A stretch of 64,000 bases of DNA, from contig DATASQ010000052.1 in the NCBI GenBank assembly GCA_036269135.1, forward strand, positions 1-64,000, read 5' to 3'. This document shows, piece by piece, positions 54,270 through 62,949 of the stretch. The notes below the pieces were generated by a model. That model was given only the letters and a program-made list of their open reading frames with translations. It did no database searches and was not told the origin of the DNA. A program made the translations under genes and the position numbers. The DNA comes from Palsa-343 sp036269135 (GTDB lineage Bacteria; Acidobacteriota; Terriglobia; Terriglobales; Acidobacteriaceae). Numbering within the stretch: the stretch's first letter is position 1; every line of letters begins with the position of its first letter.

Positions 54270-55412
54270 ATGCCCGACGACCGCACCGAACAAGCCACCC
54301 CCCACCACCGTCAGAAAGCGGCGGACAAAGGAGATCGCGCGCACAGCCGCGACCTGATGTCGGCGGCCGCCATGCTGGGCGGCGTCTTCGCGCTGGGCAG
54401 CGCGGCGGGCAAGTGGGTCGGCGCATGGGCGGGGGCGTATCGGGTGTGTCTGGCGCTGGGGCAGCCGGGCTTCTGGGAGCGGACCACGCCGCAGCAGGCG
54501 GTGGTGGTTTTGCGGGGGGTGGTGCTGCAGGGCCTGAGCCCACTGGGCACGGTGTTTGCCGCGTCTCTGGCCGCGGCGCTGCTGGCCGGCGTGGCGCAGG
54601 GCGGGGGATGGAGCTTCGATGCCGAGGCCTTGTCGATGAAGCCGGGGCGTCTGAATCCGGCGGAGAACGTGAAGAACGTCTTTTCCCTGCGGGGCGCGGT
54701 CCGTCTGGGCAAATCGCTGGTGCCGGTGCTGGCGCTGGGGTTCTGCGCCGAGCACGCGATCGCGGCCGAGAGCGCGCTTCCTCCTCTGAGCCTCGCGCGC
54801 TATCCGGACACGTTCGCCTGGCTGTATACGCTGCTGCTGGACGGGGCGTGGATCTTTCTGGGCTGGGCAGGGATCGATTACCTGATGGAGTGGCGCAGCC
54901 GGGAGAGCAGTCTGCGCATGTCCAAGCAGGAGCTGCGAGACGAGTTCAAGGAAACCGAGGGCAGTCCCCAGATCAAGGCGCGCATCCGCGGGCTGCGCCG
55001 GCAGATGCGGCGGCGGCAGATGAAGGCCGATCTTGCGCGGGCCACGGTCGTGATTACAAATCCGACGCATTACGCAGTGGCGCTGAGCTTCGATTTCGAG
55101 ACCATGGAACCGCCGCGGGTGCTGGCCAAGGGGCGGGATCTGCTGGCGGCTCAGATTCGCGAGGAGGCGCAGTGGGCGGGTGTTCCGATTGTCGAGAATC
55201 CGCCGCTGGCGCGTTCTCTCTACCGGCAGGTGGAGGCCGGGCAGGCGATTCCCTACGAGCTTTACGCGGCGGTGGCGGCAATTCTCGCGTGGCTCTACCG
55301 GCGCCAGGTGGAGGAGCGCCTGCGCCGCGAGCAGGCCGAGGCAGCGGCCCGGCGCGGGAGCGGGAGCAGGACGAGCGGCAGCGGAACGACAAGGACCAGG
55401 GCGACAAGTTGA
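54270..55412 (+). CDS. flhB: Flagellar export switch protein FlhB
   Basis: A 380-residue protein with four membrane segments and a cytoplasmic C-terminal domain. The autocleavage motif NPTH occurs in VVITNPTHYAVALSF (about residue 263), which is needed for switching export from rod/hook to filament substrates. The N-terminus TEQATPHHRQKAADKGDRA is standard. The C-terminal tail is rich in R, S, G and T. It starts at ATG 54270, three bases after fliR, and flhA follows after 10 bp. Confidence 0.96.
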   Translation: MPDDRTEQATPHHRQKAADKGDRAHSRDLMSAAAMLGGVFALGSAAGKWVGAWAGAYRVCLALGQPGFWERTTPQQAVVVLRGVVLQGLSPLGTVFAASLAAALLAGVAQGGGWSFDAEALSMKPGRLNPAENVKNVFSLRGAVRLGKSLVPVLALGFCAEHAIAAESALPPLSLARYPDTFAWLYTLLLDGAWIFLGWAGIDYLMEWRSRESSLRMSKQELRDEFKETEGSPQIKARIRGLRRQMRRRQMKADLARATVVITNPTHYAVALSFDFETMEPPRVLAKGRDLLAAQIREEAQWAGVPIVENPPLARSLYRQVEAGQAIPYELYAAVAAILAWLYRRQVEERLRREQAEAAARRGSGSRTSGSGTTRTRATS

Positions 55413-55422
55413 GGAGACAACC

Positions 55423-57513
55423 ATGAGCGCGGGAGCGATGACACTGGCAGGCGGAAGCGGGCAGGGTTTGGGCCGCCGGCTGCGGACGATCGCCTTGCCG
55501 GCGGCGGCGATCAGCGTGATCTTCGTGATGCTGGTGCCGGTGCCGGCCTGGACGATGGATCTGCTGCTGGGCTGCTCGATGGCGGCGTCCATCCTGGTAT
55601 TTTTGTCGGCGGTGCAGCTGCGCCGGGCGGTGGACTTCTCCGTGTTTCCGACCTTGCTGCTGCTTCTGACGCTCTTCCGTCTTTCGCTGAATATCGCCTC
55701 GAGCCGGCGGATTCTGCTGCACGGGGGCGAGGGCACGTCGGCCGCCGGGAAGGTGATCGAGGCCTTCGGGCAATTTGTGGTGGGCGGCAACTATGTTGTG
55801 GGATTCGTTTTGTTTCTGGCCCTGATCGCGATCCAGTTTCTGGTCGTGAGCCATGGCGCGGTACGAACGGCGGAGGTCACGGCGCGCTTCACCCTCGATG
55901 CTCTGCCGGGCAAGCAGATGGCGATTGACGCCGATATGAATGCCGGGCTGATTGACGAAGCGACCGCCCGGAAGCGGCGGCAGGCGATCGCGCAGGAGGC
56001 TGAATTCTACGGGGCCATGGACGGCGCGGCCCGCTTCAATCAGCGCGACTCTCTGGCCACGATCCTGATCACGGCGATCAACATCGTGGCCGGACTGCTG
56101 ATCGGCACACTGCAGCAGGGGATCGCGCTGAGCGAGGCGGTGCGGACGTATACCATCCTGACGGTCGGCGATGGGCTGGCGACGATGATTCCGTCGCTGC
56201 TGGTTTCCGTGGCCGGCGGCATCGTGCTGACGCGGGCCTCCTCAGCCGGGCAGCTGACGACGGAGCTGGAAACGCAGCTGCTGGGGCGGGGAACGACGCT
56301 CTACGTGGCCAGCGCGGTGCTCGGGGCGCTGTGCCTGATTCCAGGGCTGCCCAAGCTGGCGTTTCTGCTGCCGGCGGTGGTTCTGGGCTATATGGGCGCG
56401 AAGGCGTCCAAACGGGAAGCGGCAGCGGCTCCGCAAGCCGAAACAGGGAAAAAACCGGTGGCGAAGTCGGAAGCGCTGTCGCTCCCGCCCCGCCTGGACG
56501 AGCTGAGCCTGGAGATTGGATTCCAGCTGATTCCCCTGGTGGATGAGAAGCAGGGCGGCCAGATGCTGGATCGGGTGCGGACGCTGCGGCGCCACCTGGC
56601 CGGGGAGCTGGGGTTTCTGATCCCGCCGATTCATATTTCGGACAATCTGCGTCTCAAGGCGCGCGAGTACGTGCTGTCGCTGCGCGGGATGGAGATCGGC
56701 CGCTGGCAGACCGAGGGGAATTGTCTGCTGGCGGTGAGCGCGGATGCGAAGGCGCGCCCCCTGCCCGGGCGGGAGACCCGCGAGCCGGCCTATGGCGTGC
56801 CGGCGCGGTGGATCCAGCCGAATCTCGAGGAGGAGGCGCTGGCCGCCGGCTATTCCGTGGTGGATGCGGGGACGGTGATCAGCACGCACGTGGCCGAGCT
56901 GATTCGCCGCCATGCGTGGGAGCTGCTGGGCCGCGGCGAAACCAAGCGGATGCTCGACGCGCTGGGGGAGACCCATCCCAAGCTGGTGGAGGAACTGGTG
57001 CCGAAGCTGCTTTCTCTGGGCGAGGTGCAGAAGGCTCTGCAGCAGCTGTTGCGGGAACGGGTTTCGATTCGGGATCTGGGCACGATTCTGGAAGCCCTGG
57101 TCGAGACTTCGGCACAGAGCCGCGCGCTGCCGCAGCTGGTGGAGGCGGCCCGACAGGCACTGGGTCGGCGGCTGACCCAACCGCTGCTGGAACCCGACGG
57201 TTCGCTGCGGGTGATCGCGCTTGAGCCCGCAGTCGAGGAAGAGCTGGCGGCCCTGGTGTCGCCGACCGAGCCCGGACGCCTGCCGGGGGGCGGCAGCGGT
57301 GTGCCCATCCTGCGACGGATCGTCGATTCTGTGAAATCTCTAATCGGCCCGGGCGCGGATGCGGCCATTCCCGTGCTGCTCTGTACGAGTCCGGCGCGCT
57401 ATCACCTCTGGCGCTGGCTGGAGCCGGCTTTGCCAAGGCTGACCGTACTTGCGCCGGCGGAAATTGCGCCCGGCATTCCGGTACGAGCGCTGGGCATCGT
57501 CCGGCAGCGGTAA
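55423..57513 (+). CDS. flhA: Flagellar export protein FlhA
   Basis: A 696-residue protein, the large export-gate subunit (FHIPEP family). Eight membrane segments occupy about residues 20-325; the loop signature LFRLSLNIASSRRILL and MAIDADMNAG are characteristic. The cytoplasmic domain (about 350-690) contains RWIQPNLEEEALAAGYSVVD and VISTHVAELIRRHAWELLGR, matching FlhA-C. The ATG at 55423 follows GAGGAGACAACC, and upstream codons of the same frame overlap flhB. The FliA-type sigma gene comes next after 19 bp, with no flhF or flhG between. Confidence 0.97.
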   Translation: MSAGAMTLAGGSGQGLGRRLRTIALPAAAISVIFVMLVPVPAWTMDLLLGCSMAASILVFLSAVQLRRAVDFSVFPTLLLLLTLFRLSLNIASSRRILLHGGEGTSAAGKVIEAFGQFVVGGNYVVGFVLFLALIAIQFLVVSHGAVRTAEVTARFTLDALPGKQMAIDADMNAGLIDEATARKRRQAIAQEAEFYGAMDGAARFNQRDSLATILITAINIVAGLLIGTLQQGIALSEAVRTYTILTVGDGLATMIPSLLVSVAGGIVLTRASSAGQLTTELETQLLGRGTTLYVASAVLGALCLIPGLPKLAFLLPAVVLGYMGAKASKREAAAAPQAETGKKPVAKSEALSLPPRLDELSLEIGFQLIPLVDEKQGGQMLDRVRTLRRHLAGELGFLIPPIHISDNLRLKAREYVLSLRGMEIGRWQTEGNCLLAVSADAKARPLPGRETREPAYGVPARWIQPNLEEEALAAGYSVVDAGTVISTHVAELIRRHAWELLGRGETKRMLDALGETHPKLVEELVPKLLSLGEVQKALQQLLRERVSIRDLGTILEALVETSAQSRALPQLVEAARQALGRRLTQPLLEPDGSLRVIALEPAVEEELAALVSPTEPGRLPGGGSGVPILRRIVDSVKSLIGPGADAAIPVLLCTSPARYHLWRWLEPALPRLTVLAPAEIAPGIPVRALGIVRQR

Positions 57514-57532
57514 CGACACGGGGGATAACGCG

Positions 57533-58393
57533 ATGGAGTATGCGGGTCAGGCAACGGGGGCGCCGGGGAAACCATGGACCAGGACAAAGGGCCCGGGTGC
57601 GGCGACGGGGTCTTCGCCGGAGGCAAAGGGCGGCGCGGCCGTGCCGGACGGGTACCTGGCGGCCGCGGATCCGGTCGGCATCGACGAGGCCGGGCGAGAA
57701 CAGCTGATGCTGGAACACATGTCGGCGGTCCGCTGGATAGCACGGCGCATTCACGAGCGTCTGCCGCAGCACGTGGACATCGAAGACCTGGTGAGCGCCG
57801 GGACACTGGGCCTGCTGGATGCTTTCCGCAAATTCGATCCCGGCAAGAAAGTGCAGTTCCGCAGCTATGCCCAGTTCCGCATTCGCGGCGCGATTCTGGA
57901 CAGCCTGCGGACGCTGGACTGGAGCCCGCGCGACCTGCGCCGCAAGGGGCGGGCGGTCGAGGAAGCGATCCGCCGGCTGACGGCGCAGTACGGCCGGGCG
58001 CCGTCGGAGCCGGAGGTGGCGCGGGAGATGCACCTGGAACTCGAGGACTACCAGCAGCTGCTGGGCGAGCTGAAGGGACTGGAGATCGGGACGCTGCACC
58101 TCGAGCGCTCGGAGGATTCCGGGGAAGAGGAGCTGGCCTACATTCCCAACAGTCCCGAAGACGATCCTCTGTTCCTCTGCCTGCGGGGCGAGATGCGCGA
58201 GCGTCTGGCCGGGGCCATCGAGCAGCTGCCGGAGCGGGAGCGTCTGGTGGTGACGCTCTATTACTACGAGGAGATGACGATGAAGGAGATCGGTCTGGCG
58301 CTGGGCGTGGTGGAGTCCCGGGTCTCGCAGATTCATTCCTCCGCCGTCCTGCACCTGCGCGGGCGGCTGGCGGAATTCGGAAAACGGAAATAG
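57533..58393 (+). CDS. fliA: FliA/WhiG-type RNA polymerase sigma factor
   Basis: A 286-residue sigma-28-family factor. After a poorly conserved 48-residue N-terminus, region 2 is at about 55-130 (VDIEDLVSAGTLGLLDAFRKFDP, then FRSYAQFRIRGAILDSLR), region 3 at about 145-195, and region 4 at about 230-280 (LPERERLVVTLYYYEEMTMKEIG). It is expected to drive late flagellar promoters and to be held by FlgM; no flgM is in the window. The ATG at 57533 is the first in frame after flhA. Confidence 0.93.
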   Translation: MEYAGQATGAPGKPWTRTKGPGAATGSSPEAKGGAAVPDGYLAAADPVGIDEAGREQLMLEHMSAVRWIARRIHERLPQHVDIEDLVSAGTLGLLDAFRKFDPGKKVQFRSYAQFRIRGAILDSLRTLDWSPRDLRRKGRAVEEAIRRLTAQYGRAPSEPEVAREMHLELEDYQQLLGELKGLEIGTLHLERSEDSGEEELAYIPNSPEDDPLFLCLRGEMRERLAGAIEQLPERERLVVTLYYYEEMTMKEIGLALGVVESRVSQIHSSAVLHLRGRLAEFGKRK

Positions 58394-58396
58394 GCC

Positions 58397-59359
58397 ATGA
58401 CGATTGAGAAGGAACTCGGGCAGGAGGAGATCGACGCGCTGTTTCAGGCCGCGCGGTCCAGCACCCAGGCGGCGCCGGAGAGCCCGCGCAGCCGGGTGTC
58501 GCCGTGGAGCTTTATGCGCAGCGGCCAGATCAGCAACGAACAGCTGCGGGCGATCAGCATGTTGAACGACATCTTCGCGCGTAACCTGACCCACCATCTG
58601 AGCGCATGGTTCCGCAGCCGGGTGCAGGTCAGCCTGGTTTCCGCCGAGCAGATTCTGTTCAGCGAGTTTCTCGGGCGGATTCCCGAACTGGCCTACGTCT
58701 GCTCGGTAAGGCTGGAGCCGCTGCATACGGTCTGCGTGTTGCAGATGGACCTGACGACCGCGCCCCCCATGATCGATCTTCTGCTGGGGGGGGAAGGCCG
58801 GACGGCGGAGCCGCGCGAGCTGACCGACGTTGAAGAGGCCATTCTGGCCGGCGTGGTGGAGGCGGTCTGCCGGGAACTAACCACCGCCTGGCAGCCCGTG
58901 GGACTGACCTTCGGGTTCGAGAAGCGGCAGATGCAGACGCAGACGCCGCGCCTGATCCCGGTCTCGGAAAAGACCCTGTGCCTGAGTTTTGAGCTGCGGC
59001 TGGCCGAGGTGAGCGGCTTGCTGAATCTGGCTTTTCCCGCCGTGGTCTCAAATGCCATCCTGCGGCAGCTGGCCGGGGAAAAGGCCCGGCGCCGCGGACA
59101 TCCTCAGGAGATCCGTGAGCGCATGCGGGAACTCGCCGGCGCCTGCCGCATCGAAGCCTCTCTGGAACTGCCGCCGGTGCGGGTGGCTTCGGCGCAGTGC
59201 GGCGCTCTTGAGCCGGGTAAGATCCTTCGCCTGAATTTGCCGGCGCGCACGGCGGCACGTTTCGGCGCCGCAGGCGTCATCCTGTTTCCGGCGGTCCCGG
59301 TCAACCAGGCGAATGCGCGCGCCGCGCACCTGTCCGCGCCGCGGGGAGAGAAGCCGTGA
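58397..59359 (+). CDS. fliM: Flagellar motor switch protein FliM
   Basis: A 320-residue C-ring protein. The N-terminal LGQEEIDALFQAAR motif (CheY-P binding) is at about residues 7-20, the central CheC-like domain at about 45-235 (NEQLRAISMLNDIFARNLTHH, read as LRAISMLNDIFARNLTHH) and the C-terminal SpoA domain at about 235-305. It starts three bases after fliA and overlaps the second fliN by GTGA. The NPMDR-type end is absent, and the C-terminus has an RAAHLSAPRGEKP tail. Confidence 0.95.
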   Translation: MTIEKELGQEEIDALFQAARSSTQAAPESPRSRVSPWSFMRSGQISNEQLRAISMLNDIFARNLTHHLSAWFRSRVQVSLVSAEQILFSEFLGRIPELAYVCSVRLEPLHTVCVLQMDLTTAPPMIDLLLGGEGRTAEPRELTDVEEAILAGVVEAVCRELTTAWQPVGLTFGFEKRQMQTQTPRLIPVSEKTLCLSFELRLAEVSGLLNLAFPAVVSNAILRQLAGEKARRRGHPQEIRERMRELAGACRIEASLELPPVRVASAQCGALEPGKILRLNLPARTAARFGAAGVILFPAVPVNQANARAAHLSAPRGEKP

Positions 59360-60087
59360 ACGGGGAGGCCAGGTGGATCGCCCGCCTCGAGACCGAGCTG
59401 GCTCGCGAACTGGGTCAGCCGGTGAGCGCTTCGGCGGGCGGTGAGCTTCCCGAGCCGGCACTTAGCTTCGTGGATGTCCTCGAGATTTCCGGGGCTCGGC
59501 TGGTGCTGGCGGCGGGCCGAGAAGATATCGCACGGCTGCTGGCCGAAGCCCGGGTGATCGAGCCGGATTCCGCCGGTGAGGAGATGGTCCGGGAATTGTG
59601 GACCGGCATTCTGGGAAGCGTTGCCGCCCGGATGGGGGGCAACGCCGGAACCGACGCGGGTACGGCGAATTTCCCGGCTCATCCCTGCCGCCTGCAACTG
59701 GGAGACGCCGCCGTGCGGATGGCTCTCGATGTGGAGGAGAAAGAGAGCACGGGAAAAGCGTCCGAACCGGGGCGCCGGGAGGAAACGGCGGGGCCGGTTT
59801 CCAGAGACGGGGAAGAAGCCGCAAGGGGCTCAGGCCGATTCGATCTGCTGCTGGAAGTGGAACTGGAGGCGGTGGTGCGTTTTGGCTCGCGTTCTCTGGA
59901 GCTGCGGGAGCTTCTGGAGCTCGGACCCGGCGATGTGGTGGAACTGGATCGCCAGGTCACCGATCCGGTGGACCTGATCGTCGGCGACAAGATCGTGGCC
60001 CGCGGGGAAGTGGTTCTGGTCGACGGCAATTTCGGTCTGCGGGTGACCGAGGTGGCGGAGCCGGTGCGCCGGCTGGAGAGCCTCTGA
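59356..60087 (+). CDS. fliN: FliN-type switch protein with N-terminal extension (second copy)
   Basis: A 243-residue protein. The C-terminal 75 residues are a good SpoA/FliN module (LLLEVELEAVVRFGSRSLEL, LLELGPGDVVELDRQVTDPV, DLIVGDKIVARGEVVLVDG). The N-terminal 120 residues hold a weak CheC-like fold (FVDVLEISGARLVL, EEMVRELWTGILGSVAARMG), as in FliY-type proteins, followed by a charged linker. It is likely the principal FliN, given its place beside fliM. It starts with a GTG overlapping the fliM stop. Confidence 0.9.
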   Translation: MNGEARWIARLETELARELGQPVSASAGGELPEPALSFVDVLEISGARLVLAAGREDIARLLAEARVIEPDSAGEEMVRELWTGILGSVAARMGGNAGTDAGTANFPAHPCRLQLGDAAVRMALDVEEKESTGKASEPGRREETAGPVSRDGEEAARGSGRFDLLLEVELEAVVRFGSRSLELRELLELGPGDVVELDRQVTDPVDLIVGDKIVARGEVVLVDGNFGLRVTEVAEPVRRLESL

Positions 60088-61115
60088 TGCAGGAACCGGC
60101 GCAGCGCGAGATTTCCGGAAAAGCGGGACTGCTTGTCGAGAAGCAGCCTCTGCGTGTGGGGGTCCCACGGCACCGCCCCGGGTCCACCGGGGGCGCCCGG
60201 CTGGATCGGATCTTTCCCCGCTGCGGCCATCCTCTTTGCAGCGGCGGGCGCATCCGTCTGTGGAGGAGCCGCCGGTCACCGATTTTCGAAGGGCAGTGGG
60301 CCTGCTCCCCGGAGTGTTTGCGGGCCATGGTGGAAGCGGCCATCGGCCGCGAGGGGCCTGGCGACGAATCGGGTGCGGCCTGGACACATCGCATTCCGCT
60401 CTCCCTGATGCTGCTGGAACAGGGTGGGATCAGCAAAGAGCAGCTGCGCGAGGCCGGCCGGCAGAGCGCAGCGGGGGCTGCCGGAGAAGCGATCCGCCTG
60501 GAAGAATGGCTCCTGAACAGCGGATTGCTGAGCGAGGCGGCTCTGACCCGGGCGATCAGCGCGCAATGGAATTGTCCGGTGTTTTCGCTCCCCGGGGGGC
60601 TCTCCGCGTCGATGGCTTCGGCGGTTCCGCCGTTTCTGTCCGAGGCTCTGGGGGCTTTGCCGGTGGGGATCTCCGGGGGGAAGCTGCTGTATCTGGCGTT
60701 TTCCGAACGGATCGATCGCAGCCTCAGCTACGCCGTCGAGCACGTCACCGGACTGCGGGTGGCCGCCGGGATCGCCCGGGAATCGGAGTTTCGCCGGGAG
60801 CAGGCGCGGTTCCTGGCCGGAGGTGCGCCCGCAGCGAGGTTCCTCGAGGCCGAGGACCTCCATGGCCTGGCCAGAGGGATGGCCGCCTGGATCGAGCGGG
60901 AGCGGCCGATTCGAGCTCGTCTGGCGCGCGTTCATGAGTTGTGGTGGCTGCGGATCTGGCGGACCGCGCAGGGCGGCGCAGCTTTGCCTGTCCCGGAGGC
61001 GGTGGAGGATCTGCTGGCGACGGTTGGGCAGAAAAGGGAAGCCGGGGGATTAGAGGAAAGCGCGGTTCTGCCGATAAGGGAAGCGGAGGGCAGCAGCGCA
61101 TCATGTCGGGAATAA
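60087..61115 (+). CDS. Zinc-finger/MshEN-domain protein in the flagellar cluster
   Basis: A 342-residue protein without a named function. A four-cysteine zinc-finger-like cluster lies at about residues 46-77 (RCGHPLCSGG and WACSPECL). A GspE N-terminal (MshEN) domain follows at about 104-235: LMLLEQGGISKEQLREAGRQ and LNSGLLSEAALTRAISAQWN match the two MshEN half-motifs, which bind c-di-GMP in MshE-like ATPases. No ATPase domain is attached. The rest is helical. It shares one base with the fliN stop (TGATG) and overlaps cheY by 13 bp, so it belongs to the flagellar operon. Confidence 0.78.
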   Translation: MQEPAQREISGKAGLLVEKQPLRVGVPRHRPGSTGGARLDRIFPRCGHPLCSGGRIRLWRSRRSPIFEGQWACSPECLRAMVEAAIGREGPGDESGAAWTHRIPLSLMLLEQGGISKEQLREAGRQSAAGAAGEAIRLEEWLLNSGLLSEAALTRAISAQWNCPVFSLPGGLSASMASAVPPFLSEALGALPVGISGGKLLYLAFSERIDRSLSYAVEHVTGLRVAAGIARESEFRREQARFLAGGAPAARFLEAEDLHGLARGMAAWIERERPIRARLARVHELWWLRIWRTAQGGAALPVPEAVEDLLATVGQKREAGGLEESAVLPIREAEGSSASCRE

Positions 61116-61486
61116 CTGTGTTGATTGTGGATGATTCATCGGTGATGCGGAAGATTGTGGAGCGGGCTCTGCGCCAGGCCGGGCTCAATCTGACGCGCGT
61201 GGTCGAGGCGGGCAGCGGCCGGGAAGGGTTGGAGGCGCTGCGGCAGGAAAAGGCCGATCTGATCGTCTCCGACATCAATATGCCGAATATGGACGGCCTG
61301 GAATTCCTGCGGCAGATGCAGAGCGAGGGACTGGCCAAAGGGGCGCCGGTCGTGATGATCACGACCGAAAGCGGCGAAGAACATGTGCGGGAGGCGCTGT
61401 TGGCGGGGGCGCAGGGGTATATTCGCAAACCCTTCACTCCGGACCAGGTACGGGACCGGGTGCTGCCTTTGCTGGCTCCGTCCTAA
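61103..61486 (+). CDS. cheY: CheY-like response regulator
   Basis: A 127-residue single receiver with all active-site residues: acidic pair in VLIVDDSSVMRK (about residues 10-11), phospho-acceptor Asp in LIVSDINMPNMDG (about 58), Thr in MITTESGEE and Lys in YIRKPFTP (about 112). It matches the SxxMRxxV pattern of chemotaxis CheY. It overlaps the MshEN gene by 13 bp. It is the likely target of FliM and of the CheX-like phosphatase that follows. Confidence 0.92.
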   Translation: MSGITVLIVDDSSVMRKIVERALRQAGLNLTRVVEAGSGREGLEALRQEKADLIVSDINMPNMDGLEFLRQMQSEGLAKGAPVVMITTESGEEHVREALLAGAQGYIRKPFTPDQVRDRVLPLLAPS

Positions 61487-61586
61487 CCACGGCTCCGAGC
61501 CGGGGCGGCAGGGCGAGAGGACGAGGCCGCGCAGAGGGGTCCGGCGCAGCAGCGGGCCCGTGCCCTGAAATCGATTGCGGCATGGC

Positions 61587-61615
61587 GATCGAGCGAAAAG
61601 AAGATCGAGCGAAAA
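61587..61615. repeat. Short direct repeat before cheX
   Basis: GATCGAGCGAAAA occurs at 61587-61599 and 61603-61615, 16 bp apart, just before the ribosome-binding region of cheX. It may be a regulatory site or a chance duplication. Confidence 0.35.
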
Positions 61616-61633
61616 TAAGAGGAAGGCGAGGCC

Positions 61634-62119
61634 ATGGTCACAAGGACCGAACCCGGGAAGAAGCTCAGCGAAATGTCAGCCCATCTGGACCGGGCTGTGG
61701 ACGAGGTCTTCCGTACCATGCTGGGAGTTGCGTGCGAACCGGCGGCAGGGGACCAGGAAGTGAAGGGGGGCACGGTTTCGGCGGTGATTGGCCTGGCGGG
61801 CGCTCTGAGCGGATCTCTGGTGCTGCAGAGCGGAGAGGCGGCTGCGCGGCGCATGACGGCGTGTATGACGGGCGTCGAACCGGTTGAGCTGGATGCCCTG
61901 GTGCGGGACGCGATCGGCGAGATCGCGAACATGCTGGCCGGCGCCTGGAAGGGATACGATCCGGAGCTGTCCTGCGGTTGTCTGCTGTCCACCCCGACCG
62001 TGGTGGCAGGGGCGAGCTATCAGCTCTTCAGCCAGCGCGCGCCCATGCGGCTGGAGCGCCGCTACCATTTCGAGGATCGGCAGTTCGCCGTCTCGGTGTT
62101 CTGCGACTGGTCCGCATGA
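61634..62119 (+). CDS. cheX: CheX-like chemotaxis phosphatase
   Basis: A 161-residue protein of the CheC/CheX/FliY phosphatase family. The catalytic E and N lie in VRDAIGEIANMLAGAWK (about residues 96-112), in the single-helix arrangement of CheX. The glycine-rich SAVIGLAGALSGSLVLQ strand region precedes it. It should dephosphorylate CheY-P. Its start follows GAGGAAGGCGAGGCC, 147 bp after cheY. Confidence 0.87.
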   Translation: MVTRTEPGKKLSEMSAHLDRAVDEVFRTMLGVACEPAAGDQEVKGGTVSAVIGLAGALSGSLVLQSGEAAARRMTACMTGVEPVELDALVRDAIGEIANMLAGAWKGYDPELSCGCLLSTPTVVAGASYQLFSQRAPMRLERRYHFEDRQFAVSVFCDWSA

Positions 62120-62123
62120 GCTT

Positions 62124-62135
62124 CTTCTAATCTTT
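62124..62135 (+). promoter_or_regulatory. Shared 12-mer upstream of flgF
   Basis: CTTCTAATCTTT is identical to 51745-51756 upstream of the fliN operon. It sits 65 bp before the flgF start, four bases past the cheX stop. Its TAATCTTT part resembles a sigma-28 -35 element, but no GCCGATAA-like -10 follows. Confidence 0.35.
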
Positions 62136-62188
62136 TCCGGCTGGCCCCGGTCCCCGCCGTGCATGTTCATCGGAGCGAGGGGAGATCG

Positions 62189-62926
62189 ATGGACAGCGGA
62201 TATTATGCGGCATTTTCCGGATGGCTGGCGCGGAGCCAGGCGCTGGACGTGGCCGCCGGCAACCTGGCGAATGCAGGAACCGCCGGGTACCGCGCCGAGC
62301 GTGATTATTTCCGCTCGACGATTCTGGGGCCCGATGCCCTCGGGTCGCAGCTGAACACGACCGTCAATGCCTTCGGGGTCCTCGGCGGCACCCAGCTCGA
62401 TATGGGCCAGGGTGCGCTGACCCCGACCGGCAATCCCCTGGATCTTGCCGTCGAAGGCGGCGGCTTTTTCGCCATCCAGACGCCGCAGGGCGTTCGCTAT
62501 ACCCGCGACGGACAGTTCCAGCGTGCCCAGGACGGAACCCTGACCGACCCAACCGGCGACCCGGTGCTGGATGCGCGCGGACAGGCCATCCGTACGCCGG
62601 CGGGCAACATCGCGGTGGGAGAGGACGGAGCGGTCTCGGTGAACGGGGCGCTGGCCGGCCGTATTGCCCTTGTGACCTTTGCTTCGCCCGCGTCTCTGTC
62701 GGCGGAAGGAGCGAATCGCTATGCGGCGGTCAACGGGGCGAAACCTGCTCCGGCAACCGGCACCATTCGACAGGGGGCGCTTGAGGCCTCGAATCAGGAT
62801 GTGATCGAGGGAAGTCTTCAGCTGGTGCTGATGCAGCGGCAGGCGGAGATGATGCAGAAGGCCGTCTCCATGTTCAACAACGATCTGGACAAAACCGCCA
62901 GCGAAGATTTGCCGCGAGTGGACTGA
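62189..62926 (+). CDS. flgF: Flagellar basal-body rod protein FlgF
   Basis: A 245-residue proximal rod protein. The N-terminal helix carries SQALDVAAGNLANAGTAGYR (residues about 14-33), the rod/hook signature; the centre has NPLDLAVEGGGFFAIQTPQG, and the C-terminal helix ends ASNQDVIEGSLQLVLMQRQ. These features separate FlgF/FlgG from FlgE. The ATG at 62189 follows GGGGAGATCG. The order flgF-flgG-flgA is the usual one. Confidence 0.93.
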   Translation: MDSGYYAAFSGWLARSQALDVAAGNLANAGTAGYRAERDYFRSTILGPDALGSQLNTTVNAFGVLGGTQLDMGQGALTPTGNPLDLAVEGGGFFAIQTPQGVRYTRDGQFQRAQDGTLTDPTGDPVLDARGQAIRTPAGNIAVGEDGAVSVNGALAGRIALVTFASPASLSAEGANRYAAVNGAKPAPATGTIRQGALEASNQDVIEGSLQLVLMQRQAEMMQKAVSMFNNDLDKTASEDLPRVD

Positions 62927-62949
62927 CCGCGGGAAAGAAGGAGGCTCAG

